A stretch of 64,000 bases of DNA from Acidiflorens sp043749775 (lineage in GTDB: Bacteria > Acidobacteriota > Terriglobia > Terriglobales > Acidobacteriaceae): NCBI GenBank assembly GCA_043749775.1, contig JAYVCW010000208.1, positions 1-64,000 of the forward strand, given 5' to 3'. Position numbers and translations under genes: made by a program. The notes below the pieces were generated by a model. It had not been told where the DNA came from and did not search any database. It was given only the letters and a program-made list of their open reading frames with translations. Of this stretch, positions 53,382 to 62,285 are shown in pieces (position 1 is the stretch's first letter; every line of letters starts with the position of its first letter).

Positions 53382-54137
53382 CTAATGCATAATCCAACCG
53401 CCATCTACATTTAAGGTCTGGCCGGTCATTGCAGATGAATAATCAGAAGCAAGAAACAGAGCCACGTTGGCGATGTCTTCAGGCACAACCCGTCTTTTTA
53501 AACTCTGCAAAGGCAACACCTCCGCAGCCAATTCTTCGGGTGTCCCGAAGTTAGCTTCGCTGGCGGTTGCCACCGCACCCGGGGTTATGCAATTCACCCG
53601 AATACCATACTCGCCCAGTTCGCGGGCTAGGGAACGGGTAAGACCGATAATCCCCCCTTTAGCGGCAACGTAATGGGAAAGCTTGGCCATGCCAAGAAAG
53701 AAAGTGACCGAGCTAATCTGAATTATGCAACCGCTGCGTTGGCTCACAAGTAGCGGAACCACGGCGTGCGTACAATTGAACGTACCGTTCAGGTTCACGT
53801 CCAATGTTCGATCCCATTCCTCATGAGTCATCTCTACGAAGCGCTTACGGGGATAGGCTCCAGCATTGTTCACAAGGATATCGACCGTTTTGAAGCGGGC
53901 GACAGCAGATCCTATTGCTTCGCGCACTTGGTCCCGATCTGTTGTGTCAAAAACATATTTTTCAACCGGATGTCCCTGCTCAAGAAGCGCCTCTGCGGTG
54001 AAGGCGAGGCGCTCCCCATCGATGTCCCCCATGACCACACTGGCACCGTGCCGACAGAATTCTCGAGAAATGAACTCCCCAATGCCCTGGGCAGCCCCAG
54101 TCACTATCGCCACTTTACCTTGAAGTAGTTTTTCCAT
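53382..54137 (-). CDS. Short-chain dehydrogenase/reductase (sugar dehydrogenase-like)
   Basis: A 251-residue classical SDR with TGAAQGIGEFISREFCRH at residue 14, V-N-N-A-G-A-Y, serine in I-Q-I-S-S-V-T-F, Y-V-A-A-K near 157 and M-T-G-Q-T-L-N-V-D-G-G. With the SMP-30 lactonase and glucarate-dehydratase-like genes on either side it fits the oxidative sugar pathway: sugar to lactone (SDR), lactone to acid (SMP-30), acid to keto-deoxy acid (dehydratase). This order is inference from context. Confidence 0.92.
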   Translation of the reverse strand: MEKLLQGKVAIVTGAAQGIGEFISREFCRHGASVVMGDIDGERLAFTAEALLEQGHPVEKYVFDTTDRDQVREAIGSAVARFKTVDILVNNAGAYPRKRFVEMTHEEWDRTLDVNLNGTFNCTHAVVPLLVSQRSGCIIQISSVTFFLGMAKLSHYVAAKGGIIGLTRSLARELGEYGIRVNCITPGAVATASEANFGTPEELAAEVLPLQSLKRRVVPEDIANVALFLASDYSSAMTGQTLNVDGGWIMH

Positions 54138-54187
54138 CTCAATGCCTCGCTATGCTCCGGTTGCATTTCATGCCGTTGACGTCGTCT

Positions 54188-55387
54188 CTAGAAGATCGGC
54201 AGCGATGGAACCCAGCCCGGCCGGTTCGGGTCGTAAAATTCGTTCACATGCCCGATCTCTTTGTACAGCCTGTGATATTTCTCGACCTTATCCCAATCGA
54301 CATCTATTCCAAGGCCGGGCCCGGTCGGGACCCTAAAAAAGCCATCCTCATACTGGAAGGGTGACGTAATGATGTCGTCGACTTGGTCGTGATAGTGGCT
54401 GTCGATGGCGTATCCGATCGATGGAGTACTGGAGGCCAAGTGCAGCATCGCAGCCGTCGAAATACCCAATTCCCGGTCACTATGCATCCCGACGCCGATT
54501 TGAAAAGCGTCACAGACCGCGACCATTCGTTGGTTCTCGCGAAAACCACCCCAGAAATGAACGTCAGACAAGACCACATCCACACTGCGAAGGCGAATAC
54601 CTGGGGCCAACTGTTCAAAGCTGACAAGGCACATATTTGTAGCAAATGGAATTTGAACCGCCTTCCTCGCTAAACTCATCCCTTCTAGGTTCCACGTAGG
54701 ATCTTCCAAATATTCGAGCTCAATGCCCTCACGAAGCAATTGTGTCCCCGTGCGAATTGTCGTCTCCACCGACCACGCCGCATTTGGATCCCAGCGCAGC
54801 AAGCTTTTTGGGAAGCGCTTACGCAAGAGACGAACTGTTTGGAGTTCTTTATCGGGGGCAAGAACACCCCCTTTCAGCTTGATAACCCGGAAGCCGTGCC
54901 TTTCGACTAGTTCGTTGGCACGTTCTGCCATTGACTCGGGAGAGTTTTCCCCACCCTTTTGCGTTTGCGAGTCTTTGTAGCGATAGAACAAATATGCTGA
55001 TACTTCAACCTTATCCCGCACCTTTCCACCGAGCAGGGAGTGGACGGGACGATTGAAAGCTTTTCCTGCCGCATCAAGGCAGGCCATTTCTATTCCCGCT
55101 CGCACTACCGCAGGTACCGAGGTTTCGTAGCCGATTCGGAATATGCCCAGCTTGTGCTGTAGGACGCCAGTTTCGAGTGGATCAATGCCAAGGATGAATG
55201 GTTTGGCTACCTCAATCGCATACTCGACCGCATTTCCCCCATAAGTCTCACCAATGCCGGTTATTCCTTCGTCTGTTGTCAGCTTGATGATTCCGCGGGT
55301 AGTACCAGTTTCCACTCCCATACTCCAACGCAAGGGAGCCTCCATCGGAACCGTGACCGGAATCACTTCTATGCCAGTAATCTTCAT
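54188..55387 (-). CDS. Enolase-superfamily acid-sugar dehydratase (glucarate dehydratase-like)
   Basis: A 399-residue enzyme. The glucarate-dehydratase pattern is clear: V-I-K-L-K-G-G (K-x-K) near 168, LLRWDPNAAWS near 195 (first metal aspartate), E-Y-L-E-D-P-T-W near 223, F-A-T-N-M-C-L-V near 247 with asparagine as third ligand, L-S-D-V-H-F-W-G-G and V-G-M-H-S-D-R-E-L-G near 298, the H/D pair. It removes water from D-glucarate, L-idarate or a related acid to give a keto-deoxy acid. The family match is strong; the exact sugar acid is open. Confidence 0.9.
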   Translation of the reverse strand: MKITGIEVIPVTVPMEAPLRWSMGVETGTTRGIIKLTTDEGITGIGETYGGNAVEYAIEVAKPFILGIDPLETGVLQHKLGIFRIGYETSVPAVVRAGIEMACLDAAGKAFNRPVHSLLGGKVRDKVEVSAYLFYRYKDSQTQKGGENSPESMAERANELVERHGFRVIKLKGGVLAPDKELQTVRLLRKRFPKSLLRWDPNAAWSVETTIRTGTQLLREGIELEYLEDPTWNLEGMSLARKAVQIPFATNMCLVSFEQLAPGIRLRSVDVVLSDVHFWGGFRENQRMVAVCDAFQIGVGMHSDRELGISTAAMLHLASSTPSIGYAIDSHYHDQVDDIITSPFQYEDGFFRVPTGPGLGIDVDWDKVEKYHRLYKEIGHVNEFYDPNRPGWVPSLPIF

Positions 55388-55555
55388 AGTCCCTTGCGAC
55401 CGTCTAAAGTTTACCTAGACTTCTGATCTAAACTTCTTGAGAGACACGACAGAGTAGCCGTTTTCCCCACCTTGTTGCGACGTATCAGCTGCTCCTTGAC
55501 TAGTGTTCCGTCCGCGCTCCAGCAATATTGACGACATGCTACTTCGAACTCTCTT

Positions 55556-56572
55556 TCAAGCCACCGCGCCGAGCGCTGCAATGCAAACTAACTGAAACAG
55601 AAGTCCGGCAGTTAGCAAGCGCAATGCGCTCTGGGGTGCGTGTTTCCATTCACCTGTGATCCATCCCCAGAAAACGCCCGTGGTGATCGCCATTGACATG
55701 TAAACAGGCCACCCAATCACAGGACCCAGATTCCCCAATAACTCCGCGCCTGCACCGTACAGTACGGTTCCTCCTATCCAGGCAACGCCCATAATCGGAG
55801 GCCCGATCCAATGTGATATTGGTCCTCTGGACAGGTCGGACCACAATCCATTGCGGGTAAACGTCACAATTGTCACCAGAACGTTGGGGATATAACCAAA
55901 TGAAACGGTAAATGCCCAGAGCGCATTGGTTGCATTCAAAGGGCCGGCGCCTGCCAAAACTGAGAGGCGGTTGAATTCACCACCGTACGCTAACGCGATA
56001 TTGAATAGAGAAGAAAGAATCGCCGCAAAGATGCTCGCGACAAGGCCGCGAATAAAGTCTCGGTGACTCGATGCGGGTTGGACAATGTTACCCTCCAGTT
56101 GCCGCGGCGCACCTCGTTTGCTGCCGGCGTATATGCACAGAAGGACCCCGAGGATTATGCCGAGATCAGCGAGAATGAGGAGCACACCCTGGTTCGTGAA
56201 CAAGCGCCCTGGAGACGAAATCAGCACGGGGCCGAGCGAACCCACTGCAATGGAGGAGCCGTAAATAATGGCGGTGGCAAGCGACAGGCCAACCAGTTTC
56301 ACTGATAACCCGACCAGGACAACGGCAATTCCCCAGCCCAAGCCGCACGCAGCGCAGATGATTGCTGTGCGCGAAGAAACTCGAGAATAAATGTTGAACA
56401 AATGAGGTATGGTCGCCATGGCTACGAGCCATGGCATGATCAAATAGGCGCAAACGGAGTACAAGGCCCAGCTCTTCTCAAATTTCCACGAGCGTAGTAG
56501 CTTAAGTGGCGCAAAGACAGATCCCCCCAAAAGTCCCGCCACCAATGTGACGCCCAGTCCTTCTGCATTCAT
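55556..56572 (-). CDS. RhaT-like sugar permease (L-rhamnose/H+ symporter family)
   Basis: A 338-residue inner-membrane protein with ten hydrophobic helices, opening GVTLVAGLLGGSVFAPLKLL and holding A-L-Y-S-V-C-A-Y-L-I-M-P-W, a pattern of the RhaT family. The last helix is GLLFQLVCIAALGAVA. It overlaps the MlrC-like gene by 4 bp (ATGA type), so the two are coupled. It likely imports a deoxy sugar or other monosaccharide feeding the dehydratase pathway; rhamnose itself is not shown. Confidence 0.87.
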   Translation of the reverse strand: MNAEGLGVTLVAGLLGGSVFAPLKLLRSWKFEKSWALYSVCAYLIMPWLVAMATIPHLFNIYSRVSSRTAIICAACGLGWGIAVVLVGLSVKLVGLSLATAIIYGSSIAVGSLGPVLISSPGRLFTNQGVLLILADLGIILGVLLCIYAGSKRGAPRQLEGNIVQPASSHRDFIRGLVASIFAAILSSLFNIALAYGGEFNRLSVLAGAGPLNATNALWAFTVSFGYIPNVLVTIVTFTRNGLWSDLSRGPISHWIGPPIMGVAWIGGTVLYGAGAELLGNLGPVIGWPVYMSMAITTGVFWGWITGEWKHAPQSALRLLTAGLLFQLVCIAALGAVA

Positions 56573-58098
56573 TGGTCACTCCCCCCCGCCAATGAAGGGA
56601 ACCCCAAGGAATGAAACGCTCGCTGTACGACATCATCGGGATCGAAGGGAAACATCGGACGTGGAACCCGTTTGAAATCGAGACTACGGAGATTTACGGT
56701 GCAGATTCCGGGAGTCTCGATTTCATAAATTCCCGCAGCAATGGGTTCATAGCAGGCACGAAACTGGGTTGGACTCTTCGCGACAATGATTTTCGCCTGG
56801 CGTACGTCATATCCAAACGCTTTGAAGATGGCCGGATCGTGGGAAAAGGCGGGTCGTTCGTGAACCAAAACGTGAATCGGACCGATCTCAAAAATTGCCG
56901 AAAGCCCGATTTGCGCCTCCTGACCCCGCGCTATGGGACCTTCATAGCGGAAGTATCCATCGGATAACTTGCCAACGCGGCCGGTGTATGTCCTTGGGAA
57001 GTAATGTGCGGAGTCGATCGAGCCTCCTAAACTCACGGTCAACAGGCTACCGATACCAGCGTCATGCATTTGGCGAACAGCTTTTGCATCAAGGAGCGTG
57101 AGCAAGACCAGTTCCTCCACCTCTTCATCAATAAAGGCTTGAAGGAGGTGGTTGCTATCTCCTGGCGCCCCACCGGGAGGCGCATCACCTGTGTCGGCAA
57201 AGACGAAAGGGCGTGCTTGCCTCTGTTTCACATCGTGGATCGCGGCCTTTGCGCTCCACAGGTTCAAGTCCAGTTCATGACGCGTCTGCCACATCGATTC
57301 GCCGAGTTCGCCAAGTATAGGTTGCGCGTCGTGTTCCGTACCGTAGCAGACCACATTGACCGCCGCACCTGCCTCCTTGACGTCTAACCATGGTTGCATC
57401 CAGAAGCATGAAACGGAAGGTGTCAGTTCATTGCCTTCAAACTGTTGGGCTCGCTTCATGATAGGGCCGAGCGGGGATATCGATGTATTCTGCTTCACTG
57501 ACGGCGCAATCATTGGAATCTTGCGCAGAAAATTCTTGGGTTTCTCTCCGGAAGCAATAGTCCGCAACAAGAGACGAGCCGCCCGTGCGCCGGTTTCATG
57601 GTGATCTATGTGAGGGGCAGTCCGGTATCCGACTAATGCGTCGCACAAGGAAACGCGTCGCCTGGTCAGGTTTGCATGAAGATCGTGAGTCACAAAAATC
57701 GGACATCCAGCGCCAACGGCGTCCCGAATATCGGTCAAAAGAGCGCTATCACCATCGTCATCAATTTCGGTGGACATCGCTCCGTGCAACGCTAGCAATA
57801 CTGCGTCCGCTGTGGAGGTTGATCGGATGGGAAGCAAAAGATCGTCGCGTAATGTTTCATACGTCCCGCGAGTGAGTCTGCCGCCAGATGTCGCCATTGC
57901 AGCTACGGTAGGAATTAGCTCATGGCCAGAGGTCCGCAGAGCGGACCACATTCCGGAGATCTCAGTTGATGAGTCGGCCAGATGCCTGAAAATGTCGCCC
58001 CCCTTCAGATAATATAAGGCACGAAAATTCTCAATCTGCCCTGGAACACAAGAAAACGTGTTCGTTTCCTGAATGATGGCTCCAACGACAATGCGCAT
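56569..58098 (-). CDS. M81-family metallopeptidase / MlrC-like protein
   Basis: A 509-residue zinc protein of the MlrC family. The start RIVVGAIIQETNTFSCVPGQ is the family hallmark; zinc ligands are expected in L-A-L-H-G-A-M-S, FVTHDLHANLTRRRVSLCDA and T-A-P-H-I-D-H-H-E-T-G. MlrC itself breaks linear microcystin, but most relatives sit in sugar or amino-acid loci and act on unknown small molecules. It is the first gene of the sugar-acid operon under a promoter at 58151-58179. Its family also fits the peptide theme of the left half of the window, though no operator of that regulon is present here. Confidence 0.9.
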   Translation of the reverse strand: MRIVVGAIIQETNTFSCVPGQIENFRALYYLKGGDIFRHLADSSTEISGMWSALRTSGHELIPTVAAMATSGGRLTRGTYETLRDDLLLPIRSTSTADAVLLALHGAMSTEIDDDGDSALLTDIRDAVGAGCPIFVTHDLHANLTRRRVSLCDALVGYRTAPHIDHHETGARAARLLLRTIASGEKPKNFLRKIPMIAPSVKQNTSISPLGPIMKRAQQFEGNELTPSVSCFWMQPWLDVKEAGAAVNVVCYGTEHDAQPILGELGESMWQTRHELDLNLWSAKAAIHDVKQRQARPFVFADTGDAPPGGAPGDSNHLLQAFIDEEVEELVLLTLLDAKAVRQMHDAGIGSLLTVSLGGSIDSAHYFPRTYTGRVGKLSDGYFRYEGPIARGQEAQIGLSAIFEIGPIHVLVHERPAFSHDPAIFKAFGYDVRQAKIIVAKSPTQFRACYEPIAAGIYEIETPGICTVNLRSLDFKRVPRPMFPFDPDDVVQRAFHSLGFPSLAGGSDQ

Positions 58099-58125
58099 GG
58101 CTACGACTGTTCTATGTTTCTATAG

Positions 58126-58148
58126 TGAAACACATCGTATATCGTTTC
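58126..58148 (-). promoter_or_regulatory. Possible IclR operator at the MlrC operon
   Basis: On the minus strand the stretch reads GGAAACGATATACGATGTGTTTC, an imperfect inverted repeat with GAAAC and GTTTC arms 12 bp apart, right downstream of the -10 box. IclR-family sites often have such GAAA/TTTC arms. It also matches the GntR-regulon palindrome at 12 of 17 bases, so either regulator could bind. Confidence 0.4.
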
Positions 58149-58150
58149 CG

Positions 58151-58179
58151 ATTCTACATTGACTGCGGATTCTGTTCAA
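58151..58179 (-). promoter_or_regulatory. Sigma-70-type promoter of the MlrC-RhaT-dehydratase operon
   Basis: On the minus strand there is TTGAAC at 58179-58174, a 17-bp spacer and TAGAAT at 58156-58151. The transcript would have a leader of about 45 nt. Confidence 0.6.
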
Positions 58180-58213
58180 GCAAAAACTAGCAGCCTGAGC
58201 AATCGGTCCTTCC

Positions 58214-59041
58214 CTAAGAAGATCGAAAGAAGTGGAGTTTTAAGGTAAGCGAAGTGGCAGTTTTTCTAATTGCCGTTTCAATTTCGGCTCTTCTCGTGAT
58301 TACTCGTCCGGTCGGGCCCGAAATACTTATCGCTCCTAGAGGTTCGGACTCATATCCAAGAATAGGAGCCCCTATACAAGATGCGCCAGCTTCATTCTCT
58401 TCATTGTCGAGGCTGTACCCCTGGACCTTCACGAGTTCAAGTTCCTGCATTAACTGTTCGATATCCGTGATCGTATTGGGCGTGTAGACCGGAAGCCCTT
58501 TCTGCAATACCGCTTCCAACTCGGCGGAACTCAGATGAGCCGCGACTGCCTTGCCTAGTGCGGTGGAGTGATATTGAACTTGTTCACCAACACTCGCGAC
58601 CATGCGTACGGAATGGGGGCTTTCTACAATGTTCGCGTACACTACTTTGCCCCCACGCCTCAGGGCGAGACAAGCTGTCTCTCCGAATGTGTCCACCAGC
58701 TCCATGAGCAGCGGCTGGCAGATGTCTGTTATGCCGCCGGAGGACAAAAATCGAACCGCAAGATCCATGCAGCGCGTTCCCAGCCGGTAACGTCCATTCT
58801 CCTTGCCTTTCCTGACATATTGAATAGTTTCAAGAGTGAACAGAATGCGGTAGACGGTGGTCTTTTGGATCTTCGTCATATGAATAATGTCTGCGAGGGA
58901 CAACTCTGCGACGCCATTTTGGAAACAATCCAGAATTTCGAAACACTTTTCCACCGCTGGAACGCGATACATCTTGCCGATAACAAGTCTTGACGGAGTT
59001 GATCTTCCCGTAGTGGCGGTTGTGTCGGACTTTTTGCTCAT
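58214..59041 (-). CDS. IclR-family transcriptional regulator
   Basis: A 275-residue regulator. Residues 25-90 form the helix-turn-helix, VPAVEKCFEILDCFQNGVAE and L-A-D-I-I-H-M-T-K-I-Q-K-T-T-V-Y-R-I-L; residues 100-270 form the GAF-like effector domain with VASVGEQVQYHSTALGKAVA and GASCIGAPILGYESEPLGAI. Such proteins sense small metabolites, often acids. It lies 17 bp after the class III aminotransferase gene on the same strand and just upstream of the MlrC operon, so it probably controls that operon. Confidence 0.93.
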   Translation of the reverse strand: MSKKSDTTATTGRSTPSRLVIGKMYRVPAVEKCFEILDCFQNGVAELSLADIIHMTKIQKTTVYRILFTLETIQYVRKGKENGRYRLGTRCMDLAVRFLSSGGITDICQPLLMELVDTFGETACLALRRGGKVVYANIVESPHSVRMVASVGEQVQYHSTALGKAVAAHLSSAELEAVLQKGLPVYTPNTITDIEQLMQELELVKVQGYSLDNEENEAGASCIGAPILGYESEPLGAISISGPTGRVITRRAEIETAIRKTATSLTLKLHFFRSS

Positions 59042-59058
59042 TTGAACCTATTTCGGCA

Positions 59059-60369
59059 TCAGTGCAGATCGCCAAGTACACGGTCGATGGTACCGAGCGT
59101 TTCAGCGACATCGTCGTCAGTGTGCGCAGTGGAAACGTAAAATCGGCCGTCAGGAACCGAGTAAATTCCCTGTTCGAGCAACCGCGATAGAAACTTCCGA
59201 AGTTTGCCCTGGTCGTCTTCTAAGGTATCGCGATAATCGTAAAGCTCTGTTTTGTCAGTAAAATGGATCGCGAACGCACTGCCGAATCCGCACACCGTCA
59301 GTGGCACATCATGCTCTTTTGCTGATTTCCGAATGCCATCCATTAAACTCAATCCCAATTGATTCGCTGCGGCGAGAGGCGCTCCCGCGTCCTGCGACAA
59401 TTCATCCAGTGTTGTGCGAGCAGCCGCCATGGCGAGGGGGTTCCCATTGAATGTACCCCCGAATGAAACACCCCCATTGACGAGAAGGTCCATGATTTCT
59501 TTCTGGCCGGCTACTGCGCTCAAACCAACGCCACCCGCGATTGCTTTTCCTAGTGTTGCCAAATCAGGCTTCACACCGTAGTACTCCTGCGCTCCACCCA
59601 GACACTGACGAAACCCAGTGATTACTTCGTCGAAGATCAGCAAGGTCCCATTCTTCTTTGTAATCTCACGCACTTTCTGAAGATAGTTGCTCTTGGGAAG
59701 GATACAGCCGCTATTACAGAGAACCGGTTCCATGATAACAGCGGCGATTTTGCCTGGTAAACGGATGAAGAATTTCTCGAAAGCTTCTACATCGTTCCAA
59801 ACAGCGACGGCGACGTTGTCAGAACTATTTGGTGTTTGCCCTCGGGATGGGAGAACCGCATTCGGGAATTCAGCAGGACCGATTTCGCCAAGGGATGGAT
59901 GGTAACTGATCAAAATCGAGTCAACCCAACCGTGATAGTGCCCTTCGAACTTAAGAATTATATTGCGTTCTGTGCTTGCTCGCGCGAGCCGACACGCCAA
60001 CTGCACCGCTTCGGTGCCGGTTGAGGCAAATGCGACCCGTTCAGCGCATGGTACAAGCTTCTGAATCCGTTCGGCGACTTCGAATTCGTTTTTGTGCTGA
60101 GCACCGAGCGTGTGAGAGCCGGCCGCGGCCTTGGAGACTGCACTGCACAAACGAGGATTGCTGTGGCCTAAAATAAGCGGGCCCCACGCCAACGCATAGT
60201 CTATGTAACGATTTCCATCCACATCCCACATCTTCGAGCCCTGACCCTCGCTAATATAGAGAGGCACGTCAACCTTCGCCCGAAATGGGCTGCTTACGCC
60301 TCCTACGAGTGATTTTCGCGCTCGCTCCAGTAGTTCTACCGACTTTTGCCAAGATTGCACACGCGCCAT
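59059..60369 (-). CDS. Class III PLP aminotransferase, glutamate-1-semialdehyde aminomutase-like
   Basis: A 436-residue fold-type I enzyme. Landmarks: FASTGTEAVQLACRLARAST near residue 116, FEGHYHGW near 141, L-L-I-F-D-E-V-I-T-G-F-R near 243 and the PLP lysine in L-A-T-L-G-K-A-I-A-G-G near 270. It is as long as GSA aminomutase (HemL), but its place beside an IclR gene and the MlrC operon, away from haem genes, suggests a catabolic transaminase. A TTGACA at 60434-60429 lies upstream. It is probably the first gene of an aminotransferase-iclR transcript. Confidence 0.9.
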   Translation of the reverse strand: MARVQSWQKSVELLERARKSLVGGVSSPFRAKVDVPLYISEGQGSKMWDVDGNRYIDYALAWGPLILGHSNPRLCSAVSKAAAGSHTLGAQHKNEFEVAERIQKLVPCAERVAFASTGTEAVQLACRLARASTERNIILKFEGHYHGWVDSILISYHPSLGEIGPAEFPNAVLPSRGQTPNSSDNVAVAVWNDVEAFEKFFIRLPGKIAAVIMEPVLCNSGCILPKSNYLQKVREITKKNGTLLIFDEVITGFRQCLGGAQEYYGVKPDLATLGKAIAGGVGLSAVAGQKEIMDLLVNGGVSFGGTFNGNPLAMAAARTTLDELSQDAGAPLAAANQLGLSLMDGIRKSAKEHDVPLTVCGFGSAFAIHFTDKTELYDYRDTLEDDQGKLRKFLSRLLEQGIYSVPDGRFYVSTAHTDDDVAETLGTIDRVLGDLH

Positions 60370-60428
60370 ACCGTTCCTTTACTGAAACGTCTTACTAATA
60401 ATTCCATAGTCGCAAGATTTTGTGAGAT

Positions 60429-60434
60429 TGTCAA
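60429..60434 (-). promoter_or_regulatory. -35 box of the aminotransferase-iclR transcript
   Basis: TTGACA on the minus strand. A GACTAT sits 17 bp further on; it is a poor -10 box, so the promoter is tentative. A GAAACG half-site, like the arms at 58126-58148, follows near 60384. Confidence 0.35.
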
Positions 60435-60532
60435 CGCGGTCGGCCCCCTAGGCGGCACTTGAGACCTTTGCATCTCGGCAATGGCTTCCTGGCTGCCACC
60501 GCAAAGGAGAGCACCTTCTGACGGGTGACGAT

Positions 60533-60622
60533 GGCTGATGAGATAACCATGTCGGCTCCTCGCGGGCGAGTAGACTTGGAAGCGCTCAAAGCGACCTAGG
60601 CTCGGAGGAAAGGAGCCGAGCG
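60533..60622 (+). mobile_element. IS110-type left-end noncoding region, copy 1
   Basis: This 90-bp stretch directly precedes an IS110 transposase start and is matched, with changes, at 61588-61680. A small hairpin CGCT-caa-AGCG lies at 60584-60594. In the IS110 group the noncoding left end encodes the bridge RNA that pairs with target and donor DNA, so this could be a remnant of such an RNA gene. No outer boundary is visible. Confidence 0.5.
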
Positions 60623-61005
60623 ATGATGATTATAGGATGTGATTTGCATACACGCTACCAGCAGATCGCGATGCTGGACGCGGAGACTGGCGAGGAAATG
60701 GAGCGGCGTCTGGAACACGAGAGTGGAGAGGCGCCGGGTTTTTGCTCTGCGCTCACGGGGCCGGTGCGAGTGGGTATCGAAGCCACTGGGTACACGCACT
60801 GGTTCGCGGATCTGCTGACGGAACTGGGGCACGAGTTATGGATGGGGGCATGCGGCGAAGATTCGGGCGTCGGTGGTGCGCGAGCAGAAGACGGATGCGC
60901 GGGATGGCGCGCACTTGTTGGATCTGTTGCGCGAGGATCGCTTTCCGCAGATCTGGCAGCCGTCGCCAGCGGAGCGGGATTTGCGTCTACTCGAAAAATA
61001 CCAAT
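60623..61005 (+). pseudogene. IS110-family transposase, frameshifted and truncated
   Basis: The start MMIIGCDLHTRYQQIAMLDA holds the first aspartate of the DEDD catalytic domain, followed by VRVGIEATGYTHWFADLLTE with its glutamate. At about 60846-60853 one extra base shifts the frame; the family reading goes on as VREQKTDARDGAHLLDLLRE with the third and fourth acidic residues, then P-S-P-A-E-R-D-L-R-L-L, and is lost near 61005. The C-terminal serine-bearing Transposase_20 domain is absent, so the element cannot move by itself. Confidence 0.85.
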
Positions 61006-61183
61006 CAACGAACCATCAGGTACCCGATGTTGCGAGTTCGAGCAGCGACTGGCAGATTCGTTCTCGAATCAAGTTCGACAGCTCCCCCTATGCGGCAACC
61101 GGGCCTAACAGCAATACTTTCGTTCTTGGCGTGCTTAAGGGGCGGGTGGGACTGGTAACCTACCCTTTCAGGCGGTGCACTAA

Positions 61184-61351
61184 ATGAACATATGGCGCGC
61201 AGATTCTTGGAGATGGACACATTACTCGATCATTTACGTGTGCTCGTTCGTAGTGTGTTGGGGTTCACTGGCGTTGCTGATCGGGAACGGAGCTAAGTAT
61301 GTCAGCATGCTTTCGTGGAATCTATTTGGCCTAGAGGAGTTCTATCGTTAA
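61184..61351 (+). CDS. Small hypothetical membrane-spanning peptide
   Basis: A 55-codon open frame, ATG to TAA, with a hydrophobic middle IIYVCSFVVCWGSLALLIGN that could span a membrane. No ribosome binding site is clear and it lies in a decayed region after the IS110 scrap, so it may be a gene fragment or chance. Confidence 0.25.
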   Translation: MNIWRADSWRWTHYSIIYVCSFVVCWGSLALLIGNGAKYVSMLSWNLFGLEEFYR

Positions 61352-62285
61352 CACCTTGGAGCTGCAAGCCATGCCGCGAGTGGCTCAGCATCTCTAATGG
61401 CTTCTGGAACCATTGCGGTTATCTTCACGCTTAACGCGCCTGGCTTTTTCGTTCGCCAAAGCTGCGGATCCTTGGAGTGGTCATGGCAGCGGCCTTACTC
61501 GTGGCCACGATACTTTGGATTCCGAATCCTTGGGAACATATGTAAATTTCAACTACAGCATCGCCGCGACTTCGCAGCGCCTGAATGGGCTGATTAGATA
61601 GCCATTTCGGCTCCAGACTGCCGAGTAGACTTGGGTTGCTCAGAAACCAAGGCTCGAAGGAATGGATCCGAGGAGGGTGCCCGGCCTTTGGATCGCCCAA
61701 ATGTGAGTGCCCCGGTCCCTTCGCGGTTTGCGAAGGGCGGGAACCGATAAAAGCCTGCGTCAGGAGGTTCGATCACGCCGCGGGCGGTGCTAGCGAAATC
61801 TGCCCGGCCTTCATTCACTCGCACCGGACCGGATTCATCCAGAAAGTAGAAACGGTTAGCTGCTCCAGCGCCATTGCTCGGGCGACATCACCAAGCCACG
61901 CTTCACCGTAGTGCGGTGCATGTATCCGGGGAGAGCCCCAAGACCAATGACGCGACAGATTCGAAACAAAACTGTCCCTCAATTTGTCCCTCATTGGCTC
62001 CCGTATACCCCCGAATACCCCCGACAATCGGGAGTCGGGGTCCTGTTATGTCCTTGAAAAAACATGAGCCCGATAACGCAGCCCACTTTTGAAGACCGGG
62101 GCGATCACCGGACCGCATGCGCTTCCGTGTGTTCCGCATACAGCAAATCTAGTAGCACTTCAGAGTAGCAGCCCACCAACCTTTAACGCTGAACACACTT
62201 CGAAGGCTCGTTTTCCGGCGGATTGGCCGGACGCAATCATTGCCGCGCATTTCGGCGTTCAAATGTTAGTTGAGGAGAGCATGGA
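61352..62285. other. Decayed intergenic region
   Basis: Over 900 bases with no supported gene, apart from the second IS110 left-end copy at 61588-61680. Short frames on both strands lack family resemblance. A direct repeat CCCCCGAATACCCCCGA lies near 62008-62024. Confidence 0.45.
61588..61680 (+). mobile_element. IS110-type left-end noncoding region, copy 2
   Basis: It matches copy 1 at 60533-60622 block by block: GGCTGATnAGATA, CCATnTCGGCTCC, GAGTAGACTTGG and AGGCTCG. The part between the last two blocks differs in sequence yet still forms a hairpin, CTTGG at 61630-61634 with CCAAG at 61647-61651. No transposase reading follows. It is a second, older insertion or a copy left after deletion. 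Confidence 0.6.

Noticed and set aside
56569..58098. Microcystin degradation pathway
   Set aside because: Only the MlrC-like gene is present; MlrA, MlrB and MlrD relatives are not seen, and M81 proteins are widespread in other contexts.
61900..62100. Possible tRNA or attachment site near the direct repeat CCCCCGAATACCCCCGA
   Set aside because: No cloverleaf could be folded by eye and no T-loop GTTCGA motif lies at the right place.
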